Shown one piece after another: positions 46,539 to 55,838 of a stretch of DNA of 64,000 nt; position 1 is the stretch's first letter, and each line of letters starts with the position of its first letter. The notes beneath the pieces were generated by a model. It worked only from the letters and a program-made list of their open reading frames with translations, was not told the origin of the DNA and did not search any database. The translations under genes and the position numbers were made by a program. Source of the stretch: Candidatus Colwellia aromaticivorans (GTDB taxonomy: Bacteria; Pseudomonadota; Gammaproteobacteria; Enterobacterales; Alteromonadaceae); assembly GCF_003333305.1 (NCBI RefSeq), contig NZ_QOLD01000069.1, positions 1 to 64,000 of the forward strand, in the 5' to 3' direction.

Positions 46539-46572
46539 AAGTCTTAATAATATCTATTATTAAGACTTTGTT
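46539..46572 (+). terminator. phhB terminator or tyrR leader hairpin
   Basis: A perfect 14-base stem, AAGTCTTAATAATA / TATTATTAAGACTT, with a TC loop, followed by TGTT. It lies just ahead of the TyrR box. Confidence 0.7.
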
Positions 46573-46574
46573 AT

Positions 46575-46592
46575 TGTAAAAATTAGTTTACA
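46575..46592. promoter_or_regulatory. Strong TyrR box upstream of tyrR
   Basis: TGTAAA-AATTAG-TTTACA is a perfect TyrR palindrome, 43 bases before the tyrR start codon. This position suggests autoregulation. Confidence 0.8.
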
Positions 46593-46634
46593 ATAGTTTT
46601 TTTATTTGAACTATTCGATAAAAGGGCTTCTTGC

Positions 46635-48203
46635 ATGCGTTTGGAAATTACTTGTCATGATCGTGTTGGTATGGGGCAAAAAATATTAGCTATTTTTGTT
46701 GAACACAGTATCAATGTTCGCGGTATTGAATTTAAACAGCCCGGCAGAATTTTCATTAATATTCCCGATTTAGAATTCTCAGAAATACAAACTTTTATGC
46801 CTCAATTACGTTTGTTGGAAGGTGTTGCAGATGTAAGAACCGCGCCTTACATGCCTTCTGAACGTGAGCGTAATGAATTGGTTACTTTAATTAAAACCTT
46901 TCCTGATCCCTTTATTTCTCTTGATGTTAAAGGCAATATTCGCATTGTGAATAATATCGCGTCGTCAATTATGGGGTGTAATGAAGATACCGTTAAAGGC
47001 CAGCATATTAGTCAATGGCTTAAAGGTTTTAACTTTACCCGTTGGTTAGATAATGTTGATGTATTTGCTCAAACTCGTCGTTTAAAATTCCAAGGAGAAG
47101 ACTTTGTCGCAGATATTATGCCTATTAATGTTATCAATGAGATTGACGAAATTGTCGGTGATAATAATCAGGTTTTGGCGGGAGCGGTACTTATTCTTAA
47201 GTCTGAAGCACGACTTGGTCAACAAATAAATGCTTTTAAAGAGCCAAACGAAAATGCTTTCTCAGGTATACAAGCCAGTAGTAGCGGTATGCGTAAAGTT
47301 ATTCGTGAAGCTAAACGTATGTCGCAACTTGATGCGTCTATTTTAATTATTGGTGAAACGGGTACAGGCAAAGAACTCCTCGCTCGCGCATGTCATGCTG
47401 CGAGTGAACGAGCAGAGCAACCCTTTATGACGCTTAATTGCGCTGCTTTACCTGACGATGTTGCTGAATCAGAATTATTTGGTGTGGGTGAAAAAGACCA
47501 TGAAGAAAGTAAACGAGGTATTTTTGAGCTTGCTGATGGCGGAAGTGTTTTTCTTGATGAAGTGGGCGAAATGTCGACTAAATTGCAAAGTAAACTTTTG
47601 CGTGTCATTCAAAATGGCAGCTTTAGACGAGTTGATTCAGAGCAAGAAGTGACGGTAAATGTACGTATTATTAGCTCAACAAACAAAGACTTACTTAACT
47701 TAGTTTCTCTTGGCCAATTTAGAGAAGATCTCTATTATCGCTTGAATGTGTTTGGTTTGAATATTCCACCACTAAGAGAGCGCCGAAGTGATATTTTACC
47801 ATTGACCGAGTTTTTTATTGTTCATGCAGGACAGCAAATTGGCAGATCAAATCTAAAACTAACGCCTGAGTGCAGTGAGTTTATTGAACATTATCCGTGG
47901 CCAGGTAATGTCAGACAATTAGAAAATGTATTAACAAGATCTGCTTCATTGCTTGAAGGGACTGAAATTGAAATTGAACACTTACAGCTTCCTGCTTATA
48001 CCCGTGAACATGGTTATTTAGAGCAAGAGTTTGAAGGTACTTTAGATGCGGCTGTTAAAAACTTTGAGGCTGATTTGTTACGTAAGCTTTATCCTGCCTA
48101 TCCAAGCACTAGACAATTAGCTAAAAAACTTGGCTTAAGCCATACCGCTATTGCGAACAAATTGCGAGAGTATGATATCAATAAGAAAACAATTAAAATT
48201 TAG
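46635..48203 (+). CDS. tyrR: Aromatic amino-acid regulator TyrR
   Basis: A 522-residue regulator of aromatic amino-acid metabolism and transport. An N-terminal ACT domain (MRLEITCHDRVGMGQKILAI) is followed by a PAS domain (about 80-190), a AAA+ domain (Walker A GETGTGKE; FLDEVGEM) and a Fis-type helix-turn-helix (TRQLAKKLGLSHTAIANKL). The region where sigma-54 activators have GAFTGA reads FGVGEKDHEESKRG, so it should act at sigma-70 promoters, as E. coli TyrR does. The downstream catabolic genes it would control are broken. Confidence 0.95.
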   Translation: MRLEITCHDRVGMGQKILAIFVEHSINVRGIEFKQPGRIFINIPDLEFSEIQTFMPQLRLLEGVADVRTAPYMPSERERNELVTLIKTFPDPFISLDVKGNIRIVNNIASSIMGCNEDTVKGQHISQWLKGFNFTRWLDNVDVFAQTRRLKFQGEDFVADIMPINVINEIDEIVGDNNQVLAGAVLILKSEARLGQQINAFKEPNENAFSGIQASSSGMRKVIREAKRMSQLDASILIIGETGTGKELLARACHAASERAEQPFMTLNCAALPDDVAESELFGVGEKDHEESKRGIFELADGGSVFLDEVGEMSTKLQSKLLRVIQNGSFRRVDSEQEVTVNVRIISSTNKDLLNLVSLGQFREDLYYRLNVFGLNIPPLRERRSDILPLTEFFIVHAGQQIGRSNLKLTPECSEFIEHYPWPGNVRQLENVLTRSASLLEGTEIEIEHLQLPAYTREHGYLEQEFEGTLDAAVKNFEADLLRKLYPAYPSTRQLAKKLGLSHTAIANKLREYDINKKTIKI

Positions 48204-48463
48204 ACTCAGTACATCCTTGTTTCTGTATGACTGAATAAATACGTCAAAAGAATTGATTGCCTGAGGTAAACCCCACAATTTTTCTTTAACCTGAACCAAC
48301 AGCTTATAGAAAACTCACTTTTTACTATTCTTTATCGGTGGAAAAAATTCATATAAAGAATTTTTTCCACTATTAAATCCTCCCCTTTTCTGATTGTTTG
48401 AGGCTTTAAGCTAAACCCGTAGAATTAGTAACATAATTTGAAAGGTTTAACAAAAGGTCACTT

Positions 48464-49362
48464 ATGAAGTTAGCTACTCTTAAAAATAATATGCGTGATG
48501 TTCAATTAGTCGTTGTTAATTTAACACTGGATAAAGCGGTAGTTGAGGCTGATATTGTTCTAACATTACAAGATGGATTAGATAATTGGCACGATATTTC
48601 ACCTAAGCTAGAAATTGTTTATAACGCACTTAACAAGGGCGAAATTAACAATACTATTGCTTTTTAGCTGGCGCAATGTGAGTCACCATTGCCTAGAGCC
48701 TATCAGTGGGCAGATGGTCACGCGACAAAATAAAAGTTGCTTGTGAAAGCGTTGGTATTGATTTTGACTCAGAAGTTGCAGTTATCACTGATTATGTGCC
48801 TATGGGGGCATCTGTAAAGCAAGCCGCACAACATATAAAATTATTAATGTTACTCAATGATGTGTCATTACGTAACTTAGTTCCCGGTGAATTAGCGAAA
48901 AGTTTTGGCCTTTTTGGCTCAAAGCCATCTAGTGCTTTTTCTCCAGTTGCCATTACTGTTGATTAATTAGGGCAAGCGTGGGATGGCGATAAATTATATT
49001 TACCACTGACTGCCCACCTAAATAATGATTTGTTCGGTCAACCAAGTTGTGGTGTAAATATGACGTTTTATTTTCCAACTATTGTTGCCCATGCAGCAAG
49101 AACACGCCCATTATCTGCGGGCTGTATTGTTGGCTCTGGTACTATTTCAAACTATGATCGTTCTTAAGGTTCAAGCGGTATAGCTGAAAAACTGATGTGA
49201 GAAATAATTGCTGGTGGTAAATCAAAAACAGAATTTATGAACTTTGGTGATAACGTGCGTATTGAAATGTTTGATGAAATTGGCGACAGTATTTTTGGTG
49301 TCATAAGACAGACAATGGTTGAATATAAAAGTTTAAATAATGACAATATTGCCTTACTTTAG
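48464..49362 (+). pseudogene. fahA: Fumarylacetoacetase, degraded
   Basis: The family start MKLATLKNNMRDVQLVVV is intact, but the frame stops at a TAG (48665-48667). Homology resumes in another frame around 48716 (VGIDFDSEVAVITDYVPMGAS, NDVSLRNLVPGELAKSFG). The residues that should lie between are missing, so there is an internal deletion as well as a frameshift. Further in-frame stops are at 48964, 49165 and 49198, yet MTFYFPTIVAHAARTRPL and VGSGTISN remain readable up to a final TAG at 49360. At least four lesions make this an old pseudogene of the last tyrosine-degradation enzyme. Confidence 0.92.
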
Positions 49363-49371
49363 GCGAGTAAT

Positions 49372-50093
49372 ATGAAACTTTACGGTTATTGGCGTTCAAC
49401 TGCGGCTTACAGAGTACGTATTGCTTTACATCTTATACTCATGATACTTCAAAATGCAGGATTCAGCTGGAATTAGAAACGTTTTTAGGCAAGACATTGA
49501 TTGAATAGAATGGTTTTTCAGGAGAATATGCTCCTGCATTCTCTAATTAGCTACATCCATGTAGCGTCCTTCTCAAAATCAATAACGCAGCATAAAACGT
49601 TTCTAAACCAGCCCTGCGGGGATAACTGAGCAAAACATGCTCATTGTTACATCTGTTTTTAATGGAGCAACCATTAATAAAAAGATGTGCCTTGATCATG
49701 ATCCGCTCAGGCGTCCTGAAACTCGCATTTTGAAGTGATTTGGGTATAGATATCGCTTGTGAAATTCATCCATTAAATAACTTACGTATTCAGCAATATT
49801 TGGCTACAGATCTTAATATAGAAAATGAAGCTAAAGCAGCATGGGTTGAGCATTGGATGATCATAGGTTTTAATGCGATTGAAAAACAATTAGCGCAAAG
49901 TGCAGGTTGTTATTGTTTTCAAGATCAAATAACCGTGGCTGATATTTGTTTGGTAGTACAAGTATATAATGCAAATCGCTTTAATGTTGATATGAGCGCC
50001 TATCCTTATATCAATCGAGTGGTTGATAATTGCAATAAGCTTAAAGCTTTTCAGCTAGCATTACCTGAAAATCAAGAAGATGCTCAGATATAA
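49372..50093 (+). pseudogene. maiA: Maleylacetoacetate isomerase, split by repeat element
   Basis: The start MKLYGYWRSTAAYRVRIALH is the N-terminus of the zeta-class glutathione transferase MaiA. It runs straight into the inverted end of an element (49434-49748). After the element the frame resumes as DIACEIHPLNNLRIQQYLAT and continues through the helical C-terminal domain to a stop at 50093. The roughly 80 residues that should connect the halves are missing, so insertion was accompanied or followed by a deletion. The gene cannot make a functional isomerase. Confidence 0.9.
49434..49748 (+). repeat. Palindromic element family 1, copy C (inside maiA)
   Basis: A complete 315-base copy bounded by TATA on both sides. 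The left end is TATACTCATGATACTTCAAA and the right end is CATTTTGAAGTGATTTGGGTATA. Internal blocks include AGCTGGAATTAGAAACG, TAACGCAGCATAAAACG and CTTGATCATGATCCGCTCAG. Confidence 0.9.
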
Positions 50094-50158
50094 CACACGT
50101 GTATTTACAAATTGTGCAGTGGTTCTAAAGTTATAATTAACATGACGGGTAAATAGTA

Positions 50159-50190
50159 ATAAAAAAAGAGATCAACGACCTCTTTTTTTA
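50159..50190. terminator. Bidirectional terminator beside serA
   Basis: AAAAAAGAG-N9-CTCTTTTTT with A- and T-runs on both sides. It sits between the maiA remnant and the serA stop. Confidence 0.8.
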
Positions 50191-50226
50191 TATATAACGA
50201 TTAATAGGTTGGGTATAACTAACCTA

Positions 50227-51462
50227 TTAATGCAATATTCTTGCGCGGATAGTACCATCAATTGCTTTTAGTGCTTTAAGTGCTAGGGCACTGTCAGCAG
50301 ATTCAACATCAATAACAACATAACCAATTTTATCATCAGTTTGTAAATACTGAGCAGCGATGTTAACACCGTGTTCAGCAAACGCTTGGTTAATTTTCGT
50401 CAATACACCCGGCTGGTTGTGATGAATGTGTAATAATCGACTAGCATTTATGTGCTCAGGCAGTGATACTTCAGGAAAATTAACGGCTGATAAACTTGAA
50501 CCATTATCTGAATATTTTACTAATTTACTTGCTACTTCCAAACCAATATTTTCTTGGGCTTCTTTAGTACTACCGCCAATATGCGGTGTTAAAATAACAT
50601 TATCAAAGCCACGTAATGGTGATAAAAACTCATCATCATTACCTTTTGGTTCAACAGGGAATACGTCAATGGCAGCACCAGCAATTTTTTTCTGAGTTAA
50701 AGCTTCTGCTAACGCATCAATGTCTACAACGGTTCCACGAGAAGCATTAATAAATATAGCACCGGATCTCATTGCCTCAAATTGAGCTGAACCAATCATG
50801 TATTGTGTTTGCGGTGTTTCTGGTACATGCAAGCTCACTACATCAGATTCGGCAAGTAAAGTATTCAATGATGCTGATTGACTCGCATTGCCTAGAGGTA
50901 GCTTTGTTTCAATATCATAAAAACGTACGCGCATCCCTAATGTTTCAGCCAAAATACCAAGCTGTGTACCAATGTGACCGTAACCAATAATACCTAAGGT
51001 TTTGCCGCGAGCTTCGAATGAACCTACTGCTGATTTAAGCCATTCTCCACGGTGTGCTTTAGCACTTTTTTCAGGAATACCGCGTAGCAATAATAAGGTT
51101 TCACCTAACACTAACTCTGCAACTGAACGAGTATTTGAAAACGGGGCATTAAAGACAGGAATACCTAACTCTTGTGCTGCGACGGTATCAACTTGATTGG
51201 TACCAATACAAAAACAACCAATAGCCACTAATTTTTTTGCGTGGCTTAATACTTCAGCGTTTAATTGAGTACGCGAGCGAATACCAATAAAGTGTGCACT
51301 GGCAATTTTTTCAATTAAATCGGACTCATTAAGTGAGGTTTTAAGATACTCAATATTCGAGTATCCTTTTGCTGTAAGCTCTTCAAGGGCACGTTGATGC
51401 ACACCTTCAAGTAATAAAATCTTAATCTTGTCTTTTGCTAATGAATTTTTATTTGTAGTCAT
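50227..51462 (-). CDS. serA: D-3-phosphoglycerate dehydrogenase
   Basis: SerA oxidises 3-phosphoglycerate with NAD, the first step of serine synthesis. The 411-residue protein has the Rossmann motif GIIGYGHIGTQLG, the catalytic histidine in TPHIGGSTKEAQ, and a C-terminal ACT domain (HHNQPGVLTKINQAFAEHGVNI) for serine feedback. The length equals that of E. coli SerA. rpiA lies upstream on the same strand, as in relatives, with a 224-base gap that allows a separate promoter. Confidence 0.96.
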   Translation of the reverse strand: MTTNKNSLAKDKIKILLLEGVHQRALEELTAKGYSNIEYLKTSLNESDLIEKIASAHFIGIRSRTQLNAEVLSHAKKLVAIGCFCIGTNQVDTVAAQELGIPVFNAPFSNTRSVAELVLGETLLLLRGIPEKSAKAHRGEWLKSAVGSFEARGKTLGIIGYGHIGTQLGILAETLGMRVRFYDIETKLPLGNASQSASLNTLLAESDVVSLHVPETPQTQYMIGSAQFEAMRSGAIFINASRGTVVDIDALAEALTQKKIAGAAIDVFPVEPKGNDDEFLSPLRGFDNVILTPHIGGSTKEAQENIGLEVASKLVKYSDNGSSLSAVNFPEVSLPEHINASRLLHIHHNQPGVLTKINQAFAEHGVNIAAQYLQTDDKIGYVVIDVESADSALALKALKAIDGTIRARILH

Positions 51463-51686
51463 AAGGGGTCGCTTCGCTCGTTAAGTTAACACTTATATTT
51501 TTGAATTCGTTAATCTTAGCCATATTTTAGCAAAAACAAATGCGTTTAGATGGCTAGATATCTATAATGCAAATAAGATAGCATATAGTGCATAGACTCT
51601 AAAGTACTTATTTAGCCTAAATGAATAAAAAGGCCACTTAGCTAGATGAGTATACACAGGTCTATATTGTTTAATTATATTGATTG

Positions 51687-52343
51687 TTATTTGATTACGC
51701 GGACACCGGACTCTGTCCCTAAAACCAATATATCAGCGCCTCGCTTCGCAAATAAACCATTCGTTACTACGCCAACAATGGCGTTAATATCGGCTTCTAA
51801 TTTTTTAGGATCTACAATTAATAAGTTGTGAACATCGAGGATAACATTACCGTTATCGGTAACTACGCCTTGACGATATTCAGGGTCACCACCCAGTTTA
51901 ACTAGCTCGCGGGCAACATAACTACGTGCCATAGGAATGACTTCAACAGGTAACGGGAAACCACCCAGTAGTTCAACTTGTTTAGAATCATCAGCAATAC
52001 AGATAAATTTATTGGCAACTGCGGCGACAATTTTTTCACGGGTTAGTGCCGCTCCACCACCTTTGATCATGCTCATATGCTTAGTTATTTCATCTGCACC
52101 ATCAACATAAACATCTAAAACATCTACATTGTTTAGATCAAATACTTCAATACCATGGGATTTTAAGCGTTTGCTTGATTCTTCAGAGCTAGAGACCGCA
52201 CCTTCAATTTTGTGTTTGATTGTCGCTAAGGCATCAATAAAATGATTTACTGTCGAGCCTGTACCTACGCCGACAATTGTGTCATTTTCAATAAATTCTA
52301 ATGCTTTAATTGCTGCTGCTTTTTTCATCTCGTCTTGAGTCAT
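51687..52343 (-). CDS. rpiA: Ribose-5-phosphate isomerase A
   Basis: RpiA interconverts ribose 5-phosphate and ribulose 5-phosphate in the pentose phosphate pathway. The 218-residue protein shows the phosphate loop [12 protein letters not shown], the catalytic DGADEI and [12 protein letters not shown]. The length is normal. It lies between serA and ygfA, all on the minus strand. Confidence 0.97.
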   Translation of the reverse strand: MTQDEMKKAAAIKALEFIENDTIVGVGTGSTVNHFIDALATIKHKIEGAVSSSEESSKRLKSHGIEVFDLNNVDVLDVYVDGADEITKHMSMIKGGGAALTREKIVAAVANKFICIADDSKQVELLGGFPLPVEVIPMARSYVARELVKLGGDPEYRQGVVTDNGNVILDVHNLLIVDPKKLEADINAIVGVVTNGLFAKRGADILVLGTESGVRVIK

Positions 52344-52430
52344 GGCGCTGCCTTAGTAGGGATTTAGCTGTTTTGTAGATAGTATTGCAGATTATAACAT
52401 TGTTCAAATAGTTTAGTAACGAGTTATCAG

Positions 52431-53072
52431 CTATGAACGGCGAAGAGCGTTAATAATACCCTCGCTACTCGCTACTTGAAACTGATGGTTTTGTGTTGGC
52501 GTAATAATTTCGGGTAAAGGTATATCCCAATATTCTACTGGCACTACATCAATTTGCTGACAATCATGAGCAATACCAATAGGGTACATTTTATGTGTTT
52601 GCCAATTAACTAATGTTCTGTCGTAAAAGCCACCGCCCATGCCTAATCTGGCACCTGAGCGATCAAAAGCGACCAGTGGTGTACATAACAGATCAAGTTG
52701 TTCTAATGGGCAAACCTTCGTTACCTCTAATTTCGGCTCACTGATGCCATATTGATTCTGGACCATAAAACTGTTCTTTTCAAATAATAAAAAGAGTAAA
52801 TGACCGGAGCAAAAAGGGTGTAATACCGGTAAGTAGACTTGTTTGCCTTGTTGCCAACACCATTTAATAAAAGGCATAGGATCAAGCTCACCATCATTAG
52901 CTAGATATAAGGCGATTGTTTTTGCTGATTGAACTTTCGGATGATTTACTAAACGCAGCTTCAGTAATTCACTGGCTTCTTTTTGGAATGTTGTGGTAAG
53001 TGCCTTTCTTTTGGTACGCAATATTTGTCTAATTGACGTTCTAGTGTTGAGTTCAGTAGGGTTTATACTCAT
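52431..53072 (-). CDS. ygfA: 5-formyltetrahydrofolate cyclo-ligase family protein
   Basis: A 213-residue cyclo-ligase that converts 5-formyl-THF to 5,10-methenyl-THF with ATP. Conserved features are TSIRQILRTKRKAL, YLANDGELDPMPFI, LLCTPLVAFDRSGARLG and MGGGFYDRTL. The only plausible ATG is the one at 53070-53072, and both it and the preceding GAGGTAAC lie inside the end of a repeat element (53064-53329). A TTG 17 codons in is the only other candidate. In E. coli ygfA follows 6S RNA and zapA; neither is next to it here. Confidence 0.93.
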   Translation of the reverse strand: MSINPTELNTRTSIRQILRTKRKALTTTFQKEASELLKLRLVNHPKVQSAKTIALYLANDGELDPMPFIKWCWQQGKQVYLPVLHPFCSGHLLFLLFEKNSFMVQNQYGISEPKLEVTKVCPLEQLDLLCTPLVAFDRSGARLGMGGGFYDRTLVNWQTHKMYPIGIAHDCQQIDVVPVEYWDIPLPEIITPTQNHQFQVASSEGIINALRRS

Positions 53073-53329
53073 GTTACCTCGAAATACTCGTTTCAGCGAG
53101 AATTAAAAGGCTTAGAGGCAAGGCATTGATTGAAGAGAATGGTTGTTCCCTTGTCGAAATCAATAACGCAGCATGTAAGCCTTTAAAACTCGCCCTGCGG
53201 GGACGCCTGAGCAAATAATGCTCGTCTTTGCTCCTTTTGTTAAGGGAACAACCATTAATAAAAACAAGCGCCTTGATCATGAATTGCTCAGAAGTCCTGA
53301 AACAGACATTTTGAAGTATCATGAGTATA
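53064..53329 (+). repeat. Palindromic element family 1, copy D (ygfA start)
   Basis: A complete 266-base copy with TATA at each end. The imperfect inverted ends are TATACTCATGTTACCTCGAA and, from the right, TATACTCATGATACTTCAAA. Internal arms AATGGTTGTTCCCTT / AAGGGAACAACCATT (15 of 15) and AAAGGCTTA / TAAGCCTTT could fold. It is nearly identical to the copy at 55106. Its left end overlaps the first three codons of ygfA. Confidence 0.92.
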
Positions 53330-53415
53330 ATAAAGGCTTAGTCATTTCTTTTGCTCAATAAAAAAATAAAGATGGATGTGTCGAAAACACCCACCTAATG
53401 CTAATCAAGTGCTAA

Positions 53416-54939
53416 TTAAGCATTATTAGTTGATGCATTTTGGATATTAGTTGATTCTTCATCTTCTGATAAATTTTCCCAAAACCTTGATTTAAAACCT
53501 AGCAGTAAAATAATCAAACCAATACCCATACTAAATAAGCTAATTTGAATATACAGTGCAGGTATTTGAGACACATTGTTTGGATCATAATTACCGGCTA
53601 ATAAACCTGAGATGATATTCCCAATAGAATAAGTCAAAACAAAAATGCCCATCATTTGCCCGGCAAAACGTTTAGGAGATAATTTGCTCACAGCGCTTAA
53701 TGCTACAGGGCTTAAACATAATTCACCAACGGTATGTAAAAAATAGGTTGCTACTAACCAATAGGGGGCAACTTTCATCCCAGAAGCTGCATGTTGTGCA
53801 GCAAAGAACATAACAATGAAGCCACTTGCCATAATAATTAAACCAACAGCACATTTTATTCCATAAGATGGACTAACAAGCTTTTTTCCTAAGTTGATCC
53901 ATAATGCGGCAAAGAAAGGGGATAATAATACGATAAAGAATGAGTTTAATGATTGAAACCAGCCAGTGGGTATTTCAAATGAACCCACAATACGATCGGT
54001 ATAATCGCGCGTAAATAAATTCATTGAGGAACCGGCCTGTTCAAACCCAGACCAAAAACAAGCGGAAGCGACACAAATAATTAATAACGCGACTAATTTT
54101 TTCTTTTCAACAACCGATAATGAACTAAAGAAATAAATGGTCGCATAGTAAATAACGAAAATAGCAGAAAATACGACAGCAACATATTGAGCAATGGTAA
54201 CAGGTACTATGGTTAGCATATCTTGGAGTATTAGGTAAGTTACTAATACTACAGTAGCTAAAAAGCCGTAGATAATTGTCCAGCTAAGTTTTTGTGCTTT
54301 TTTTGATAATGGATAAACCGGCTTTGCGCCTATGCCATTAAGGTTTGGCGTGGTGATTTTGTATTGAACTAACCCGATAGCCATACCTATAGCCGCCGCA
54401 CCAAATGCCCAATGCCAACCTTGATTCTCCATTAAATAACCACAAGCACCATAACCGATCACTGAACCGATATTAATGCCCATATAATAAATGGCATAAC
54501 CACTATCACGACGAATATCTTTATCAGAATATAACTGACCAACCATGGCACCAATATTGGGTTTTAATAAGCCAGTTCCTAACACGACAAAGATTAATCC
54601 AATTAAAAATGAATAATCGCTAGGTATTGCTAAAATTATATGGCCAATCATGATGATTATTCCGCCATACCATACGGCTTTTTGTCCACCAATTAACCTA
54701 TCAGCAATCCAACCACCTGGTAGCCCCATAAAGTATACACTACCAGTGTATAGACCATAAATTGCGGCTGCTGAGGCGACGGTTAAACCTAACCCTTCTT
54801 CTTGTAGAGTAGCCGTCATAAATAAAACAAGTAACATACGCATGCCGTAATAACTCATGCGCTCCCACATTTCGGTAAAAAAAAGTGTTTTAAGGCCACT
54901 AGGATGGCCAAAAAAGTCTTCTGTAGATTGTACTGACAT
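53416..54939 (-). CDS. POT-family proton-dependent oligopeptide transporter
   Basis: A 507-residue inner-membrane symporter of the POT/PTR family that takes up di- and tripeptides with protons. The diagnostic N-terminal motif FFTEMWERMSYYGMRMLLVL and the second motif (GGWIADRLIGGQKAVWYGG) are clear, and about 14 helices are predicted by hydrophobicity. FWSGFEQAGSSMNLF is the conserved mid-protein motif. It is closest to the Dtp/YjdL/YhiP group by layout; the exact member cannot be fixed. It is monocistronic, and an element copy lies 167 bases upstream. Confidence 0.93.
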   Translation of the reverse strand: MSVQSTEDFFGHPSGLKTLFFTEMWERMSYYGMRMLLVLFMTATLQEEGLGLTVASAAAIYGLYTGSVYFMGLPGGWIADRLIGGQKAVWYGGIIIMIGHIILAIPSDYSFLIGLIFVVLGTGLLKPNIGAMVGQLYSDKDIRRDSGYAIYYMGINIGSVIGYGACGYLMENQGWHWAFGAAAIGMAIGLVQYKITTPNLNGIGAKPVYPLSKKAQKLSWTIIYGFLATVVLVTYLILQDMLTIVPVTIAQYVAVVFSAIFVIYYATIYFFSSLSVVEKKKLVALLIICVASACFWSGFEQAGSSMNLFTRDYTDRIVGSFEIPTGWFQSLNSFFIVLLSPFFAALWINLGKKLVSPSYGIKCAVGLIIMASGFIVMFFAAQHAASGMKVAPYWLVATYFLHTVGELCLSPVALSAVSKLSPKRFAGQMMGIFVLTYSIGNIISGLLAGNYDPNNVSQIPALYIQISLFSMGIGLIILLLGFKSRFWENLSEDEESTNIQNASTNNA

Positions 54940-55105
54940 AAAAAATTCCCGAAAAAGTCACCATATTGTATTGATTTTTATTATGGCTGACAGATGTTTG
55001 CTCATAACGAAATAGTGCTAAAAACCATTAACAGACGAAAGTTATACCTGTGCTTGAGCGTAAAGGCAAATTTGAATAGATAACAATCTATTAACAAGTT
55101 CGTTT

Positions 55106-55371
55106 TATACTCATGTTACCTCGAAATACTCGTTTCAGCGAGAATTAAAAGGCTTAGAGGCAAGGCATTGATTGAAGAGAATGGTTGTTCCCTTGTCGAA
55201 ATCAATAACGCAGCATGTAAGCCTTTAAAACTCGCCCTGCGGGGACGCCTGAGCAAATAATGCTCGTCGTTGCTCCTTTTGTTAAGGGAACAACCATTAA
55301 TAAAAAGATGCGCCTTGAACATGAATTACTCAGTAGCCCTGAAACAGACATTTTGAAGTATCATGAGTATA
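55106..55371 (+). repeat. Palindromic element family 1, copy E
   Basis: A complete 266-base copy with TATA borders, differing from copy D at only about ten positions. The pair at 53064 and 55106 brackets the peptide-transporter gene as direct repeats, so recombination could delete it. Confidence 0.92.
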
Positions 55372-55838
55372 TGTAGAGAAGTTTTTCCTATTAACTAACG
55401 AGTATGTCTATAACTATCTTATAAATTTAGCAATGGAATATGCACTAGCTTTATTCAGAATATATGGTCAGTTTTCTGAGCGACAGCTATTCTCTAAGTC
55501 TCTTGTACGCAGTCTTATATATCAATGCTAAAAGCCCCACTTAAGGCTTATAGTTCAAGATTAAGGTAAATATCATGGGTATAAGTACTTACAGAAAATA
55601 ATTGCTTCTGCTTATTATAACAAAATGTTGCCTGAAACGTCATGTAGACAAAGGCAATATAAGGAAGGCTGTAAGTGAATAGTTACTGCTATTATACTAT
55701 TGTTTGCTTGTTACTATGCTGTTAGACTTCGGCGTTGTTAATTTGAGCATAAATGCTCAATATTTTCTTTATTTCCGCTAAGCTTGTGCATGTTAAAAAG
55801 GCTTAGGGTAACCGCATTACAGGAACACCTTTGCGCTA
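55372..55838. other. Gap before capsule-export gene
   Basis: AT-rich, 467 bases, with no gene recognised. I looked for a JUMPStart or ops element (GGCGGTAGCGT) upstream of the export gene and found none. Confidence 0.4.

Noticed and set aside
53074-53322. 82-codon frame on the minus strand, with a near-identical 68-codon frame at 55116-55322
   Set aside because: Both lie wholly inside copies of the palindromic element; the similar translation reflects DNA repeat identity, with no ribosome site and no coding character.
53330-53415. 6S RNA (ssrS) upstream of ygfA, as in E. coli
   Set aside because: The interval between the element and the transporter gene is too short and shows no 6S-like structure; zapA is also absent.
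55640-55838. JUMPStart/ops element before the polysaccharide export gene
   Set aside because: No GGCGGTAGCGT-like sequence was found on inspection.
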